Part shown: positions 1 to 9,100 of the stretch, piece after piece | Numbering within the stretch: position 1 is the first letter of the stretch | Layout: every line of letters starts with the position of its first letter | DNA from: Fidelibacterota bacterium | Lineage (GTDB): Bacteria; Fidelibacterota; Marinisomatia; SCGC-AAA003-L08; GCA-002704045 | Length of the DNA stretch: 17,907 nucleotides | Assembly (NCBI GenBank): GCA_002704045.1 | Contig: PAFF01000070.1 | Coordinates: forward strand, 1 to 17,907 | Direction: 5' to 3' | Notes under the pieces: model-generated | What the model saw: only the letters and a program-made list of their open reading frames with translations | What the model was told of the DNA's origin: nothing | The model's database searches: none | Translations under genes and position numbers: made by a program

Positions 1-98
1 AGGACAGTGCGGGTCATACGGTATCTGCAGGTTTATACATATACAGTTTAAAATCTGATCAAGTTACGGTAACACGTAAGATGGTAATGATGAAATAA
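1..98 (+). CDS. C-terminal end of a T9SS-type sorting-tail protein (partial)
   Basis: Reading from base 3, the last 31 codons are open to TAA at 96-98. They encode a tail containing AGLYIYSLKSDQ and ending RKMVMMK. This has the same layout as the tails of the next two genes (GVYIVKVTTG...KVMLMK and GIYFVKVESG...KLMLMK), which is the closing beta-strand pair and basic end of the type IX secretion C-terminal sorting domain (TIGR04183-like). In that family the tail guides the protein across the outer membrane and is usually removed or used for surface attachment. Only the very end is present, so the rest of the protein is unknown. A strong terminator follows 28 bases after the stop. It is probably a further member of the same cluster of secreted surface proteins. 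Confidence 0.8.
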   Translation, partial: DSAGHTVSAGLYIYSLKSDQVTVTRKMVMMK

Positions 99-126
99 AT
101 ACAAAATAGTAAAATATATTTATGGA

Positions 127-157
127 GGGGGAATAGATTAATATTCCCCCTTTTTTT
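127..157 (+). terminator. Rho-independent terminator of the upstream gene
   Basis: A perfect 9-bp stem, GGGGGAATA (127-135) with TATTCCCCC (142-150), has a GATTAA loop and is followed by seven T (151-157). It closes the partial gene that ends at 98 and separates it from the next gene. Confidence 0.93.
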
Positions 158-221
158 ATTTATATTTAAAAAAAACTTGCTTTATATATTAAAAAATAAT
201 CATAATACGGAACGTCATTTT

Positions 222-263
222 GCGGATATCTGACGTAATACCTTAACTGTGTGCATAGGTATT
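222..263 (+). promoter_or_regulatory. Upstream palindromic element, copy 1
   Basis: GCGGAT (222-227) overlaps ATATCTGAC (226-234), which is followed directly by GTAAT (235-239). A perfect 7-bp inverted repeat follows: AATACCT (237-243) and AGGTATT (257-263), with a 13-base loop. The words ATATCTGAC and GTAAT recur in the spacer before the next gene (5958-5972), and GCGGAT plus GTAAT recur before the lipoprotein gene (14727-14741). It could be an operator or a 5' UTR RNA structure; the sequence does not decide which. Apart from this element and the box at 349-370, the 99-502 spacer is AT-rich and holds no gene. Confidence 0.45.
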
Positions 264-348
264 GGATAAAATAATTTAATTTTAAAAAGTGTGTTTTTAT
301 ATATAGAAAAAATTCCTTAAAAAGCAGTAATTGAAATTTTTCTAAATA

Positions 349-370
349 AAATGTGATCTAGATCAATGAT
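349..370 (+). promoter_or_regulatory. CRP/FNR-family regulator box upstream of the 1767-residue gene
   Basis: The first 17 bases, AAATGTGATCTAGATCA, are identical to the left 17 bases of the well-known E. coli consensus CRP site; the right arm then diverges. As an FNR-type site it reads GTGAT-CTAG-ATCAA (353-366), one mismatch from TTGAT-N4-ATCAA. The core TGATCTAGATCA is a perfect 12-bp palindrome. A related box, TTGATCTACGTCAT, stands before the next gene. CRP/FNR-family regulators bind such sites in response to cAMP, oxygen or redox state; which member acts here cannot be told. Confidence 0.5.
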
Positions 371-401
371 CATATCACGTGTTTATCTTTAATATTTTTT
401 A

Positions 402-430
402 TTGATTTTTGTATTAATAGTTTTTAAAGT
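402..430 (+). promoter_or_regulatory. Possible promoter of the 1767-residue gene
   Basis: TTGATT (402-407) and TAAAGT (425-430) lie 17 bases apart, which would give a start near 437, about 65 bases before the ATG. In a spacer this AT-rich such matches arise easily, so this is weak. If right, the CRP/FNR-like box centre would lie about 77 bases upstream of the transcription start. Confidence 0.22.
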
Positions 431-489
431 GATGTTGCTTTAAATTAATTAAATAGAGAATAGTAGTTCTCATTAAGATTCCATAAATT

Positions 490-497
490 GGAGGAGG
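490..497 (+). promoter_or_regulatory. Ribosome binding site deciding the ATG at 503
   Basis: GGAGGAGG ends five bases before ATG 503. This rules out the in-frame TTG at 488, which lies just upstream of the Shine-Dalgarno sequence and would add five residues ahead of a normal MKK signal peptide. Confidence 0.85.
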
Positions 498-502
498 AAA
501 TA

Positions 503-3500
503 ATGAAAAAGTTACTTAGTTTTTTAACTGTATTAACATTTGGTTTTAGTTACCAAATTTGTCATGAACCAACTGGATCATGTTATGATGTATCAACTGA
601 TCAAGGTTTCTATTTTTTTGAAACTGTTACAGTGGATGGAGAGTTAGCAACGCCTTGTGGTGGTTCTGCAGCAGGAGATTGTGTTGACTCGATTAATGAT
701 GCTGTAATTGCATACTGTAATGATACTGTTGTAGGATTTGATTATGTTCTAGAAAGTTATACAACAATACCTGTAATGGGTAATCCACCTGGACCAGGAT
801 ACGATGGTTACTGTGAATTTGGTGATGTGCCTGCATTTAAATATTATGATGCATCAACAGGTCAGTTGCTTTCAAATGACTTTTTTGAGTTTACTCCAGG
901 CTCTATTGGACAGACAGGTGAAGTTCCGGGATTTGTTCCTTTGGAAACAGCACAGGTTGGTAATTTAGTTGTTACTAATATTTTTGGATGTATGGATCCA
1001 GCTGCTTGTAACTATGATTCATCTGCAAATTTAGATGATGGTAGTTGTACTGTTAATGACTGTAATGGCGATTGTGGTGGTGTTGCATTTGTTGATAGTT
1101 GTGGTGTTTGTTCTGGTGGTAATTCTGGACATGTTGCAGATAGTGATATAGACTGCGCAGGTGATTGTTTTGGTTCTGCTGTGGATACTTGGTGTGATGG
1201 CGTTTGTAATTCTTTCAATGTTTTTGACCAATGTGGTTCTTGTAATGATCCAAATGGTGAAAATGCTGCTTGTACTGGTTGTACAGATGATATTGCTGAC
1301 AATACAGATGAAGGCTGTTCTAGTGAGTTTTATGGAGCCGAATGTTTCTTTGGTTTAGACAATGATAGTGATGGTTTACAAGATGACTGTGTTTATACAG
1401 TTCCTGCTGTTGATGATTTATTTGCTGAAGCTGGTGGTGAAAGAGCAATTCTTTCTTGGACTGCTCCAGATGCAATGGGCGATGCTGAATATACATTTGA
1501 TGTATACAACGGTACAGGTGAGTTAGTAAAAGAAGATATATCATCATTATCAAATGAATTTAGTACTACTATTTTAGGTTTAGAGCCAGAAGTAGAGGCT
1601 TGTTTTACTGTAGTTTCAAAAAATTTATATGGAGTTTCTGAAAACTCTAATTTAAGTTGTTGTTTACCATTCCCTGCTATTGGAATGTCTTGGGGTTTCC
1701 AAGTCAAAGCATCAATTGACGGATTTGGAACATTTGAAGAATCTGATTTATATAACTTTTTTGGTGTATCTGGAAATGCAACAAATACTTATGATGAAGA
1801 GCTTGATATACCAGAACCTCCAACACCAGTAGGAAATTACATAGAAATGTACTTCCCGCATGGTAGTGAGTGGGCTCACCCTTGGGATACAGATAAATTT
1901 ACTCAAGATGTAAGAAGAGAGACAGCACCAGATGATGCTGACCACTTTGGCAGCAACCTTATGGTATGGTCTGCTGAAGTTTCTTCAAACATGGATGGTG
2001 ATACTCAATTAGAATTTTTATCAATAAATGATCAATATCCTGGATATCCAATTTATGTATTACTTGACGGTACATACCACTCTGTTGAATCAGGAACAGT
2101 TTTGTCTACCTATTGTACAGCTGGTGCAACTAAACATTTTGATATTATATTGGGTAACATTGTTCCGCAAGCTCCAAATAATTTATCTTCTTCAAGTGAT
2201 GATAGAGCTATTAATTTAGATTGGGATGCTGATGGAAGTAGTCTTATGGATATTGGTAATAGATATCCTGCATTATCTTATAATGTTTACAGAGATGGAA
2301 ATTTAGCATACGATGCTGTTGATGCAACAGATTTACACGATGATGAAGATGTAAGAGAAGCGGGTCAAGGATTAATGTATGAATCTGCATATGATTATAT
2401 TGTAACTGGTTCAAATGAAGCTGGTGAGTCTACAGATGGTCATATGGTAACTAATTCTGACAATACCACTGAGCATTTTGGTGGTAGACAATCTGAGACT
2501 AGCAACGTAACTTATAACAATATAGATCCTGTAGCTAGTGCTGTTGCATTAGGTGGAGGTGATTATACTGTCGATCACGATGGTGATCCATCATCATCCG
2601 ATATTAGTATAGATATAGATGGTTCAGGTACATCAGATGCAAATGGTGATGCAATCACAGTTTTTGAATGGTCGCAAACTGCTGGTGATGATATGATTGT
2701 TGATGATAGTGATGATATGTTAGAATTAATTATTTCTAATCCACATGCTTGTGGAGATGTTCCACAAGATGGTTGTGGAGATGGTGAAGCTGATTCTTAC
2801 ACATTTGGTTTATATGTTGAGTCAATGTACCCTGTTAAATTGGGTAATGCATCTGACCTTGCTGATGAGCCATTATGTGTTGATGAAGATGCAGAGTTTG
2901 GATGTGATAATTGTAGTGATGAAAACTTAGATCTAGTTTGTGATGGAGATGGTATGGCAACAAGATCTAATTCTACTTCTGTTACAATTACAGTTAATGC
3001 TGAGCCAAATGATGGTCCAACAGCTGCAGCTGAAATCAATCCAGTTTTAGGTGATGATTATAGTAATTTTCATCAGCAGTGGATTGTACCTCACGATGGT
3101 GATCCATATACACTAACTGCTTTGGTTGCTTTACTAGCTGAGCCTGCTTCTTCTGATCCTGAGGATGATGATCTTGATTATTTGTGGGATACAGGATTAG
3201 CTGCAGAGGTTTATGAAGATATTAATGGTAGTGGAAGCTATGATTATAGTGAACCTTTCATTGATTGTAACGCTGATCAATCAGAGTGTGATTATGATGT
3301 TGATCCAGTTACAGGTGAATGGGTAGCTAATGAGTTATTTGCTGGTGGTAATGGTGTATGGGATGATGAAGAATTGTTTACAACTGATGCTATTTCAGCA
3401 GACAGAGAAGCTGGTGCGTATAATTATACAATCACAGTAACTGATAGTTACGGTTATTCCGACTCTGCTCCAATAACAATAGGTGTATTGCCTGAGCCTA

Positions 3501-5806
3501 ATGCTGCTCCAATGGCTGAAGCAGGTGCAGATCAATTGCATTTCTTGCTACCTGATGATCCTAACGTTTATGACATTTGGGAAGATTTTGAAGATGAAAA
3601 TGGAAACTATGTATACGATGATGGCGAACCATTTACTAATGAAAGTCGTTTTTGTACTGGATTGAATGGTGAAATTTCAGATCCTGAGAGTGATGATTTG
3701 TCATTCAATTGGAGTGATGGTGGTGATTTATCTCACGACCTTTGTTTGCCTGAAGGTGTTCATACGTACTATCTATGCACAACTGATGCATATGGTGCAA
3801 GTGATTGTGATCAAATGACAATTACGATCAACTTAGAACCAGCTCCTGCTGTTCCTGGAGACCTAGTTGTGACAACAAGTTTGTACTTTACTGAGTTTAC
3901 ATTTAGTTCTTCAAATAATACAATTGAGTATGGCGATAGCCAACACGTATTTGGAATGAATGCTATTAGTTACAATATTTACAGAGATGGAGATTTGATA
4001 TTAAATAATCCTGATAATCAAGGATTTGAATATCATATGGATAATAACCTTTCTCCTTCAACGGAATATTGCTATGCTATCGCAGGTGTAAATAGTCATG
4101 GAGACGAAGGTGATAAAACAGAAGAAAATTGTGTTACCACTGGAAACTTGCCAACTGTAACAATAACTTCACCAAATGGTGCTGAGATTTATGAGGTTGG
4201 TTCATCGTATCCAGTTGAGTGGGAGTTAACTGACTCACAGTTTATATCTAAAGTAGAGGTTTTTTATTCTGATGAAAGACAAGATGAAACATTAGAAGCA
4301 GCTGAAGAAGGTGCTGCTGGTGCTGGTTCTGAAGGTATTGCTTGGAATAATGTATCTTTAGTTGGTCACGCTGATGAAGTTTCTACTGTTTATGAACACG
4401 CTAACATCAGAGTTAGAATTACTGATATTGGTAATTTTAATGGTGATAATAGAGGTGCATCTGAAGATTCTAGTGATGAGCCTTTCACTATGACAACAAA
4501 CATGTTAACAAGAGCAATTGATTCTGGTTGGCATATGTTTGGAACAGCTCTTACTCCTTCAGCAAACACAATGGCAGAAAACTTGGAAGCTGATTTAGGT
4601 GACTGGGGAACTGGCTGGATTGCATACGATGAATCTGGTAACTTCGAAGATCTTGAATTAGAATTAGGTAAAGGTTACTTCCTTGCTGTAACAGCTGATT
4701 TAGAAAACATGGAATCATTAACATTGATTGGTGATCCTGTAACTTCTCCGGTTGATGCAGATGGTAGAGCTGATTTAGAATTAGATGGTGGTTGGACTAT
4801 GATTAGTAACCCACTTGTTTCAACTGTTCATAAATCACAGTTAACCATTAATACAAATGGTGAAGATTATTCTTGGGATGACGCTGTAGCATTTGGATTT
4901 GTTTCTCCAACTATATATGGTTGGGATTCTGGTTATACCTCAAACCAAAACCTTGTTAGATTTGAAGGTAACTGGTTGCATACAAGTAGAGCCTTAACAC
5001 TAAAAGTTAGACCTCACGGTGCATCAGCTTTAGCAAGAACTAATGATATTGATGGTTGGAAATTATCAATGCGTGCAACTGATGTAAATAGTTTAGCTGC
5101 AAGCGATATGATTACTGTTGGTATTACTGAAAATGCTAATAACGAATTTACATACGGAGAAGATGAATATGATTTACCAAATCCAATGGTTGACTCTTAT
5201 GTTGATTTATTTATCAATAATATGAGCTGGATTGGAAAAGAAGATGTTAACGGTAACATCGTAGAGACTCCTTATTTTGCTGCAGATATTAGATCATTAC
5301 CTAACATGAATGATGCACAAATATGGAATGTATCTGGTGTTGCTCATAATGTTACAGGTGACGTTGAATTAACTTGGAACATGGATGAAATTGATGATAG
5401 CTACTTAGTACATCTTCAAGTAAGTGGTAGAACATATGATTTAAGAGAAGAAAATTCAGTGCTAGTATCACAAGTTGAATTGTCGAACATGAACATTTTG
5501 ATTGGTTCAGGTTCAATGGGTATTGAAATTGTTGAAATACCAGAAACATTCTCATTAAGTTCTGCTTATCCAAACCCATTCAATCCAACAACAAATATGA
5601 CCCTAGGATTAGATTCGGACGGTCAAGTTTCAATGATGGTATACAACTTAGTTGGTCAAGTTGTTGATGTTCTTGTTGATGGATATATGAATGCAGGATA
5701 TCATAATGTTACCTGGGATGCTGCAAATGTACCTAGTGGTGTTTACATTGTTAAAGTAACTACTGGTTCAAATACTTCAATCCAAAAAGTAATGTTGATG
5801 AAGTAA
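503..5806 (+). CDS. Large secreted modular surface protein with FnIII, PKD-like and T9SS-type sorting domains
   Basis: The protein has 1767 residues. Residues 1-16 form a Sec signal peptide (MKKLLSFLTVLTFGFS). Modules in order: an N-terminal domain (about 17-160) shared with the downstream paralogue; a Cys-rich region (162-265) starting GCMDPAACNYD, with CNGDCGG and DSCGVC motifs; a thrombospondin-3-like Asp motif (286-296); FnIII (301-391); a second module shared with the paralogue (393-553); FnIII (554-670); three PKD-like modules (674-835, 839-998, 1000-1110), the second and third carrying Ca-loop-like NGxYD motifs; FnIII (1116-1215); an SPNGAE module (1217-1330); a long shared C-terminal module (1334-1675); and the sorting tail (1679-1767) with YPNPFNPTT and a final KVMLMK. 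By family knowledge it is exported by type IX secretion and sits on the surface or is released. Adhesion or matrix building is an inference; no catalytic motif was seen. It has its own regulatory region and terminator. Confidence 0.9.
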   Translation: MKKLLSFLTVLTFGFSYQICHEPTGSCYDVSTDQGFYFFETVTVDGELATPCGGSAAGDCVDSINDAVIAYCNDTVVGFDYVLESYTTIPVMGNPPGPGYDGYCEFGDVPAFKYYDASTGQLLSNDFFEFTPGSIGQTGEVPGFVPLETAQVGNLVVTNIFGCMDPAACNYDSSANLDDGSCTVNDCNGDCGGVAFVDSCGVCSGGNSGHVADSDIDCAGDCFGSAVDTWCDGVCNSFNVFDQCGSCNDPNGENAACTGCTDDIADNTDEGCSSEFYGAECFFGLDNDSDGLQDDCVYTVPAVDDLFAEAGGERAILSWTAPDAMGDAEYTFDVYNGTGELVKEDISSLSNEFSTTILGLEPEVEACFTVVSKNLYGVSENSNLSCCLPFPAIGMSWGFQVKASIDGFGTFEESDLYNFFGVSGNATNTYDEELDIPEPPTPVGNYIEMYFPHGSEWAHPWDTDKFTQDVRRETAPDDADHFGSNLMVWSAEVSSNMDGDTQLEFLSINDQYPGYPIYVLLDGTYHSVESGTVLSTYCTAGATKHFDIILGNIVPQAPNNLSSSSDDRAINLDWDADGSSLMDIGNRYPALSYNVYRDGNLAYDAVDATDLHDDEDVREAGQGLMYESAYDYIVTGSNEAGESTDGHMVTNSDNTTEHFGGRQSETSNVTYNNIDPVASAVALGGGDYTVDHDGDPSSSDISIDIDGSGTSDANGDAITVFEWSQTAGDDMIVDDSDDMLELIISNPHACGDVPQDGCGDGEADSYTFGLYVESMYPVKLGNASDLADEPLCVDEDAEFGCDNCSDENLDLVCDGDGMATRSNSTSVTITVNAEPNDGPTAAAEINPVLGDDYSNFHQQWIVPHDGDPYTLTALVALLAEPASSDPEDDDLDYLWDTGLAAEVYEDINGSGSYDYSEPFIDCNADQSECDYDVDPVTGEWVANELFAGGNGVWDDEELFTTDAISADREAGAYNYTITVTDSYGYSDSAPITIGVLPEPNAAPMAEAGADQLHFLLPDDPNVYDIWEDFEDENGNYVYDDGEPFTNESRFCTGLNGEISDPESDDLSFNWSDGGDLSHDLCLPEGVHTYYLCTTDAYGASDCDQMTITINLEPAPAVPGDLVVTTSLYFTEFTFSSSNNTIEYGDSQHVFGMNAISYNIYRDGDLILNNPDNQGFEYHMDNNLSPSTEYCYAIAGVNSHGDEGDKTEENCVTTGNLPTVTITSPNGAEIYEVGSSYPVEWELTDSQFISKVEVFYSDERQDETLEAAEEGAAGAGSEGIAWNNVSLVGHADEVSTVYEHANIRVRITDIGNFNGDNRGASEDSSDEPFTMTTNMLTRAIDSGWHMFGTALTPSANTMAENLEADLGDWGTGWIAYDESGNFEDLELELGKGYFLAVTADLENMESLTLIGDPVTSPVDADGRADLELDGGWTMISNPLVSTVHKSQLTINTNGEDYSWDDAVAFGFVSPTIYGWDSGYTSNQNLVRFEGNWLHTSRALTLKVRPHGASALARTNDIDGWKLSMRATDVNSLAASDMITVGITENANNEFTYGEDEYDLPNPMVDSYVDLFINNMSWIGKEDVNGNIVETPYFAADIRSLPNMNDAQIWNVSGVAHNVTGDVELTWNMDEIDDSYLVHLQVSGRTYDLREENSVLVSQVELSNMNILIGSGSMGIEIVEIPETFSLSSAYPNPFNPTTNMTLGLDSDGQVSMMVYNLVGQVVDVLVDGYMNAGYHNVTWDAANVPSGVYIVKVTTGSNTSIQKVMLMK

Positions 5807-5834
5807 GCATTATAATTTAAAAGATGTAAAAAAA

Positions 5835-5862
5835 GCCTCAACAAATGTTGGGGCTTTTTTTT
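5835..5862 (+). terminator. Rho-independent terminator
   Basis: GCCTCAAC (5835-5842) pairs with GTTGGGGC (5847-5854), including one T-G pair, around an AAAT loop. It is followed by eight T (5855-5862) and preceded by an A-run, so it may work weakly in the other direction. It begins 28 bases after the stop at 5806. Confidence 0.9.
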
Positions 5863-5922
5863 ATGGAAGATTGTTTTTAAAAAAAAGCTTGTCTATTTTT
5901 GAAAAGAATCGTAATTATTGAT

Positions 5923-5936
5923 CCCTTAAATAAGGG
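5923..5936. repeat. Short palindrome CCCTTA-AA-TAAGGG
   Basis: A perfect 6-bp inverted repeat separated by AA lies in the spacer before the 2801-residue gene. The loop is too short for a strong hairpin, so a protein-binding site is possible. No partner copy was seen in the other two spacers. Confidence 0.3.
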
Positions 5937-5940
5937 GAAA

Positions 5941-5990
5941 TGCGGGTTTAATTGACAATATCTGACTGTAATGGCCGTTACAGTAGTCAG
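5941..5990 (+). promoter_or_regulatory. Upstream palindromic element, copy 2
   Basis: TGCGGG (5941-5946) is followed by ATATCTGAC (5958-5966) and GTAAT (5968-5972). CTGTAA (5966-5971) and TTACAG (5978-5983) form a perfect 6-bp stem around TGGCCG. The flanking CTGA (5962-5965) can extend it with TCAG (5987-5990) across a three-base bulge. The words match copy 1 before the previous gene, and TTACAGTAGT resembles ATTACGTAGT before the lipoprotein gene. An operator or a leader RNA structure is possible. Confidence 0.45.
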
Positions 5991-6052
5991 TGTTCTTGTT
6001 ATGCAGATGCTTTTTTAAGTGAAAAAGGTGGCTGTATTTTTTTTGTAAAAAA

Positions 6053-6066
6053 TTGATCTACGTCAT
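6053..6066 (+). promoter_or_regulatory. CRP/FNR-like box upstream of the 2801-residue gene
   Basis: TTGATCTACGTCAT has a perfect left half TTGAT and an imperfect right half (GTCAT for ATCAA). It shares TGATCTA with the stronger box before the previous gene. Its centre lies about 72 bases upstream of the start expected from the TATAAT at 6120-6125, a spacing like that of activator sites in class I CRP promoters. Confidence 0.35.
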
Positions 6067-6098
6067 TCTTTTTTAATTTCTTTAAGTGTATTTTTAAG

Positions 6099-6125
6099 TT
6101 GGAATTATATTTGGGATAGTATAAT
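6099..6125 (+). promoter_or_regulatory. Possible promoter of the 2801-residue gene
   Basis: TTGGAA (6099-6104) and a perfect TATAAT (6120-6125) lie 15 bases apart, which is slightly short. This predicts a start near 6132 and a leader of about 34 bases. If so, the palindromic element at 5941-5990 would lie upstream of the transcript and act as DNA. Confidence 0.4.
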
Positions 6126-6155
6126 TTTAAAAAAATCATAAGTAAGTGTAATTAC

Positions 6156-6160
6156 AGGAG
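6156..6160 (+). promoter_or_regulatory. Ribosome binding site for the ATG at 6166
   Basis: AGGAG lies five bases before ATG 6166, which begins a normal MKK signal peptide. Confidence 0.8.
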
Positions 6161-6165
6161 TAGTA

Positions 6166-9100
6166 ATGAAAAAGGTTTTATTAATAATGACATTATTAAT
6201 GTCATTTGGATTTTCTCTTCAACAATGTCATGAAGAATCTGGTTGGTGTTTTGATCAACAAGTCAATCAAGCATTTTATTTATTTCACCAATCTGCTGTT
6301 ATATTTGATTATGCATTAGAGTCTTCTCCGCTTGATGAAGGTGATGTAATTGCTGCATTTAAAGATGATCAATGTGTGGGATTTTACATTATTGACTTGC
6401 AAGAAATTACTTTAGGTGGTGGAGTCATTACTATTCCATTGATGGGATCTGCCCCAGGTGAAGATGATGGTTATTTAGAGTTTGGTGATATTCCTGATTT
6501 TGTAATGTTTGATGTTTCAAACATGATCCCAGTATGTGTTAACGTTGGTGGTGATGAATTAACAGGTTTTGCAAATAATGAATTATTAAGTTATCATGGA
6601 CTATTCGGTGAAAAGTTAGCTATAGTTACAGGTAATGATCAGGATTGCGATGGATGTGCATTTAATGCAGACAATGACGATACTGTCCCAGCAAATGATC
6701 CCTGTGACTGCCAAGGGCCAAGCGATTATTGTGACTGTACTGGTCAACCAATTGATGGATATTGTAGTTGTAGTGGAGATCAGATAGATTGTCTAGGAGA
6801 GTGTGGTGGAGATGCTGTTGAAGATTGTTTAGGAGAGTGTGGTGGAGATGCTGTTGAAGATTGTTTAGGAGAGTGTGGTGGTATAGCAGAGCTGGATTGT
6901 GATGGTGTTTGCGATGGCAATGCTTTTGAAAACGACTGTGGTTGTGTTGGTGGTAGTACAGGTCTAGAAGTTGATTGTTGTCTAGTTTGTAATGATGAGT
7001 ATGCTATTAATTATGATAATGATGGTGACGGAATTGCTGTTGGAATTTGTAATGGTGAGCAGGTTTACGATGATATAAATGGTAATGGTCAGTATGATGG
7101 TGGTGAAGAGTTTGAAGATTTGAGTATATGTGTTCCCAACCCTGCTGATGGCTTGACTGCGACTGTCTATAACTCAGATGAAGATGGAGGAGCTATAGAG
7201 TTAAGTTGGAATGAAGTATTAGGAAATTTGAGTCATTATGAAATTTCAAGAATTCCCATTGAAGAAGATGGTAACCAAGGTCAAGAATTCATAATTACTA
7301 CAAATAGTTTATCAACAACTTATTTAGATCAAAACTTGAATCCAGACACTCAATATTCTTACAAGGTTAGAGCTGTTCACGTTGGTGGGAATGTTGGTGA
7401 ATGGTCCAACTCTGATAGTGATCAAACTTATCCATTAGTAGTCCCGCAAGTTGCGAATGTAATTGTGGGAGAAGAAATTTTAGAGATAGTGTTATTTATT
7501 TCATCTTCAGATTATAATAATATTGATTATACTTATCAATTGCAAAAGAGTAGTAACGGAGTTCCTGAAGATACTTTATCACATTATGACTTAACTTATT
7601 CAGATAGAGATGTTGTGCCAGATACTCAATATTGTTATAGAGCAAGATCAGTATGGGGACTTTTTTCTGGTAGTGCTGCGCAATATTCATCTTGGTCTGA
7701 TGTTGAAGTATGTGGAATCCCATTAGAGCCTAGTGGTTGGACTGTTACAGTTGAGGCTTCAATTGAGGGTTTAGGAGTTTTTTATGAAGATGATCTACAA
7801 AATTATTTAGGAATGTCTCCTTTGGCAACAAATGGCTTTGATGCAGACGGGATTGATTTTCCAGAGCCTCCAACTAATCCAGGCAATTTTATACAGTTTT
7901 ATTTTCCACACGATGATTGGCAGGCCCCATATACAGATTATACGCAAGATATAAGAGAGTATAGAGAACTTGCAGATAATTTAGAAACTTGGAGCGCTGA
8001 GGTTGTATCTAATATGGATGGTCCTGTAGAGTTAAAATTCAAATTTGATGATTATGGTAGTTATTTTGGAGATATAAAAGCACCAATAAAATTTCCTATA
8101 TATGTACTTATGGATGATGTCTATGAACTGGTTGAAATGCCTAGATGTTTAGGTTTGAATGATGCCTACTCAATTGATGGAGAGATATGTCATGAAATTC
8201 TTGATAACAATTCATGCAATGGAGATTGTACTTGGTATGAAAATGTATGTCTAGATATTGAATTTTCTAATGATGGTTCAGGTTCAAATAATATTCAAAG
8301 TATAAGTGAAGAATCTTATGATGATCAGGGAAATATTATAAATGATAAAAGCTCATGTGAAAGTCAAGATTATACTTGGTTCGGGAATAATATAATCGAA
8401 TATGAAAGTGTTGCCAATGAAGTGCAAAATATTGACATCATTGTTGGTAATCTACCCCCTCAAATTCCTACAGGTTTAGTAGCCTCAGCATACAATCCTG
8501 AAGACGACCCTGCAGCAGCATGGGTTACATTGGAATGGGATGAGACAGAGGAATGTTGTCAAACATTAGAATCAAGATACCCAGCAACACACTATTACAT
8601 TTATAGATTACTTTATGGAGAAGAAGATGTTCCTGGAACTCCTACTGATGAAACCACGGTATTGTATAGAGAATTTATAGATAATTGTAGTCTGCCTCGT
8701 GGTGATGCAATGCCATCACCTACAATGTGGGGTACTACTATATTAGATGAAAATAATGACGAAAAAGTAATTGATAATGATTATTGTATAGAAAAAAGAT
8801 ATAATTTTATGGGTATAGTTTATGCTGATGAATTTAGTTATATTGATAGTTCTTTAAATATTCGTGCGATTCCGTTTCTTGATAAAATTTTAGATGATTA
8901 TCAAGAAAATGCTTTTGATGGAAATGGTAATATTAACCAACAATGGTTGGTTGATAATTCTAGATACATTTTTGAGACTGATTTTAGATATGTTGTAACG
9001 GCTGTTAATGAAAAATATGCTGGGGAAAGTAGTGATTTGCCTACTGAAATTTATTCTTTTACTGGAGTTGAGAGTTTGCCTTCGGACACAGTAGTTGTAT

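Noticed and set aside
364..378. Second regulator site at ATGATCAT next to the CRP/FNR-like box
   Set aside because: The 8-bp palindrome (366-373) is short, overlaps the first box and has no counterpart in the other spacers.
488..502. Upstream TTG start that would add MEEEI to the 1767-residue protein
   Set aside because: The codons GAG GAG form the Shine-Dalgarno sequence for ATG 503, and the signal peptide begins at that ATG.
1393..1707. Open frame of 104 codons on the - strand
   Set aside because: It lies wholly within the 1767-residue gene, has no ribosome binding site or recognisable protein, and is typical of antisense frames in Asp- and Ser-rich coding DNA. The same holds for the other short overlapping frames.
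6673..7008. EGF-like domains in the Cys-rich stalk
   Set aside because: Cys spacing (short CxxxCGG and DCxGxC units) does not follow the six-Cys EGF pattern.
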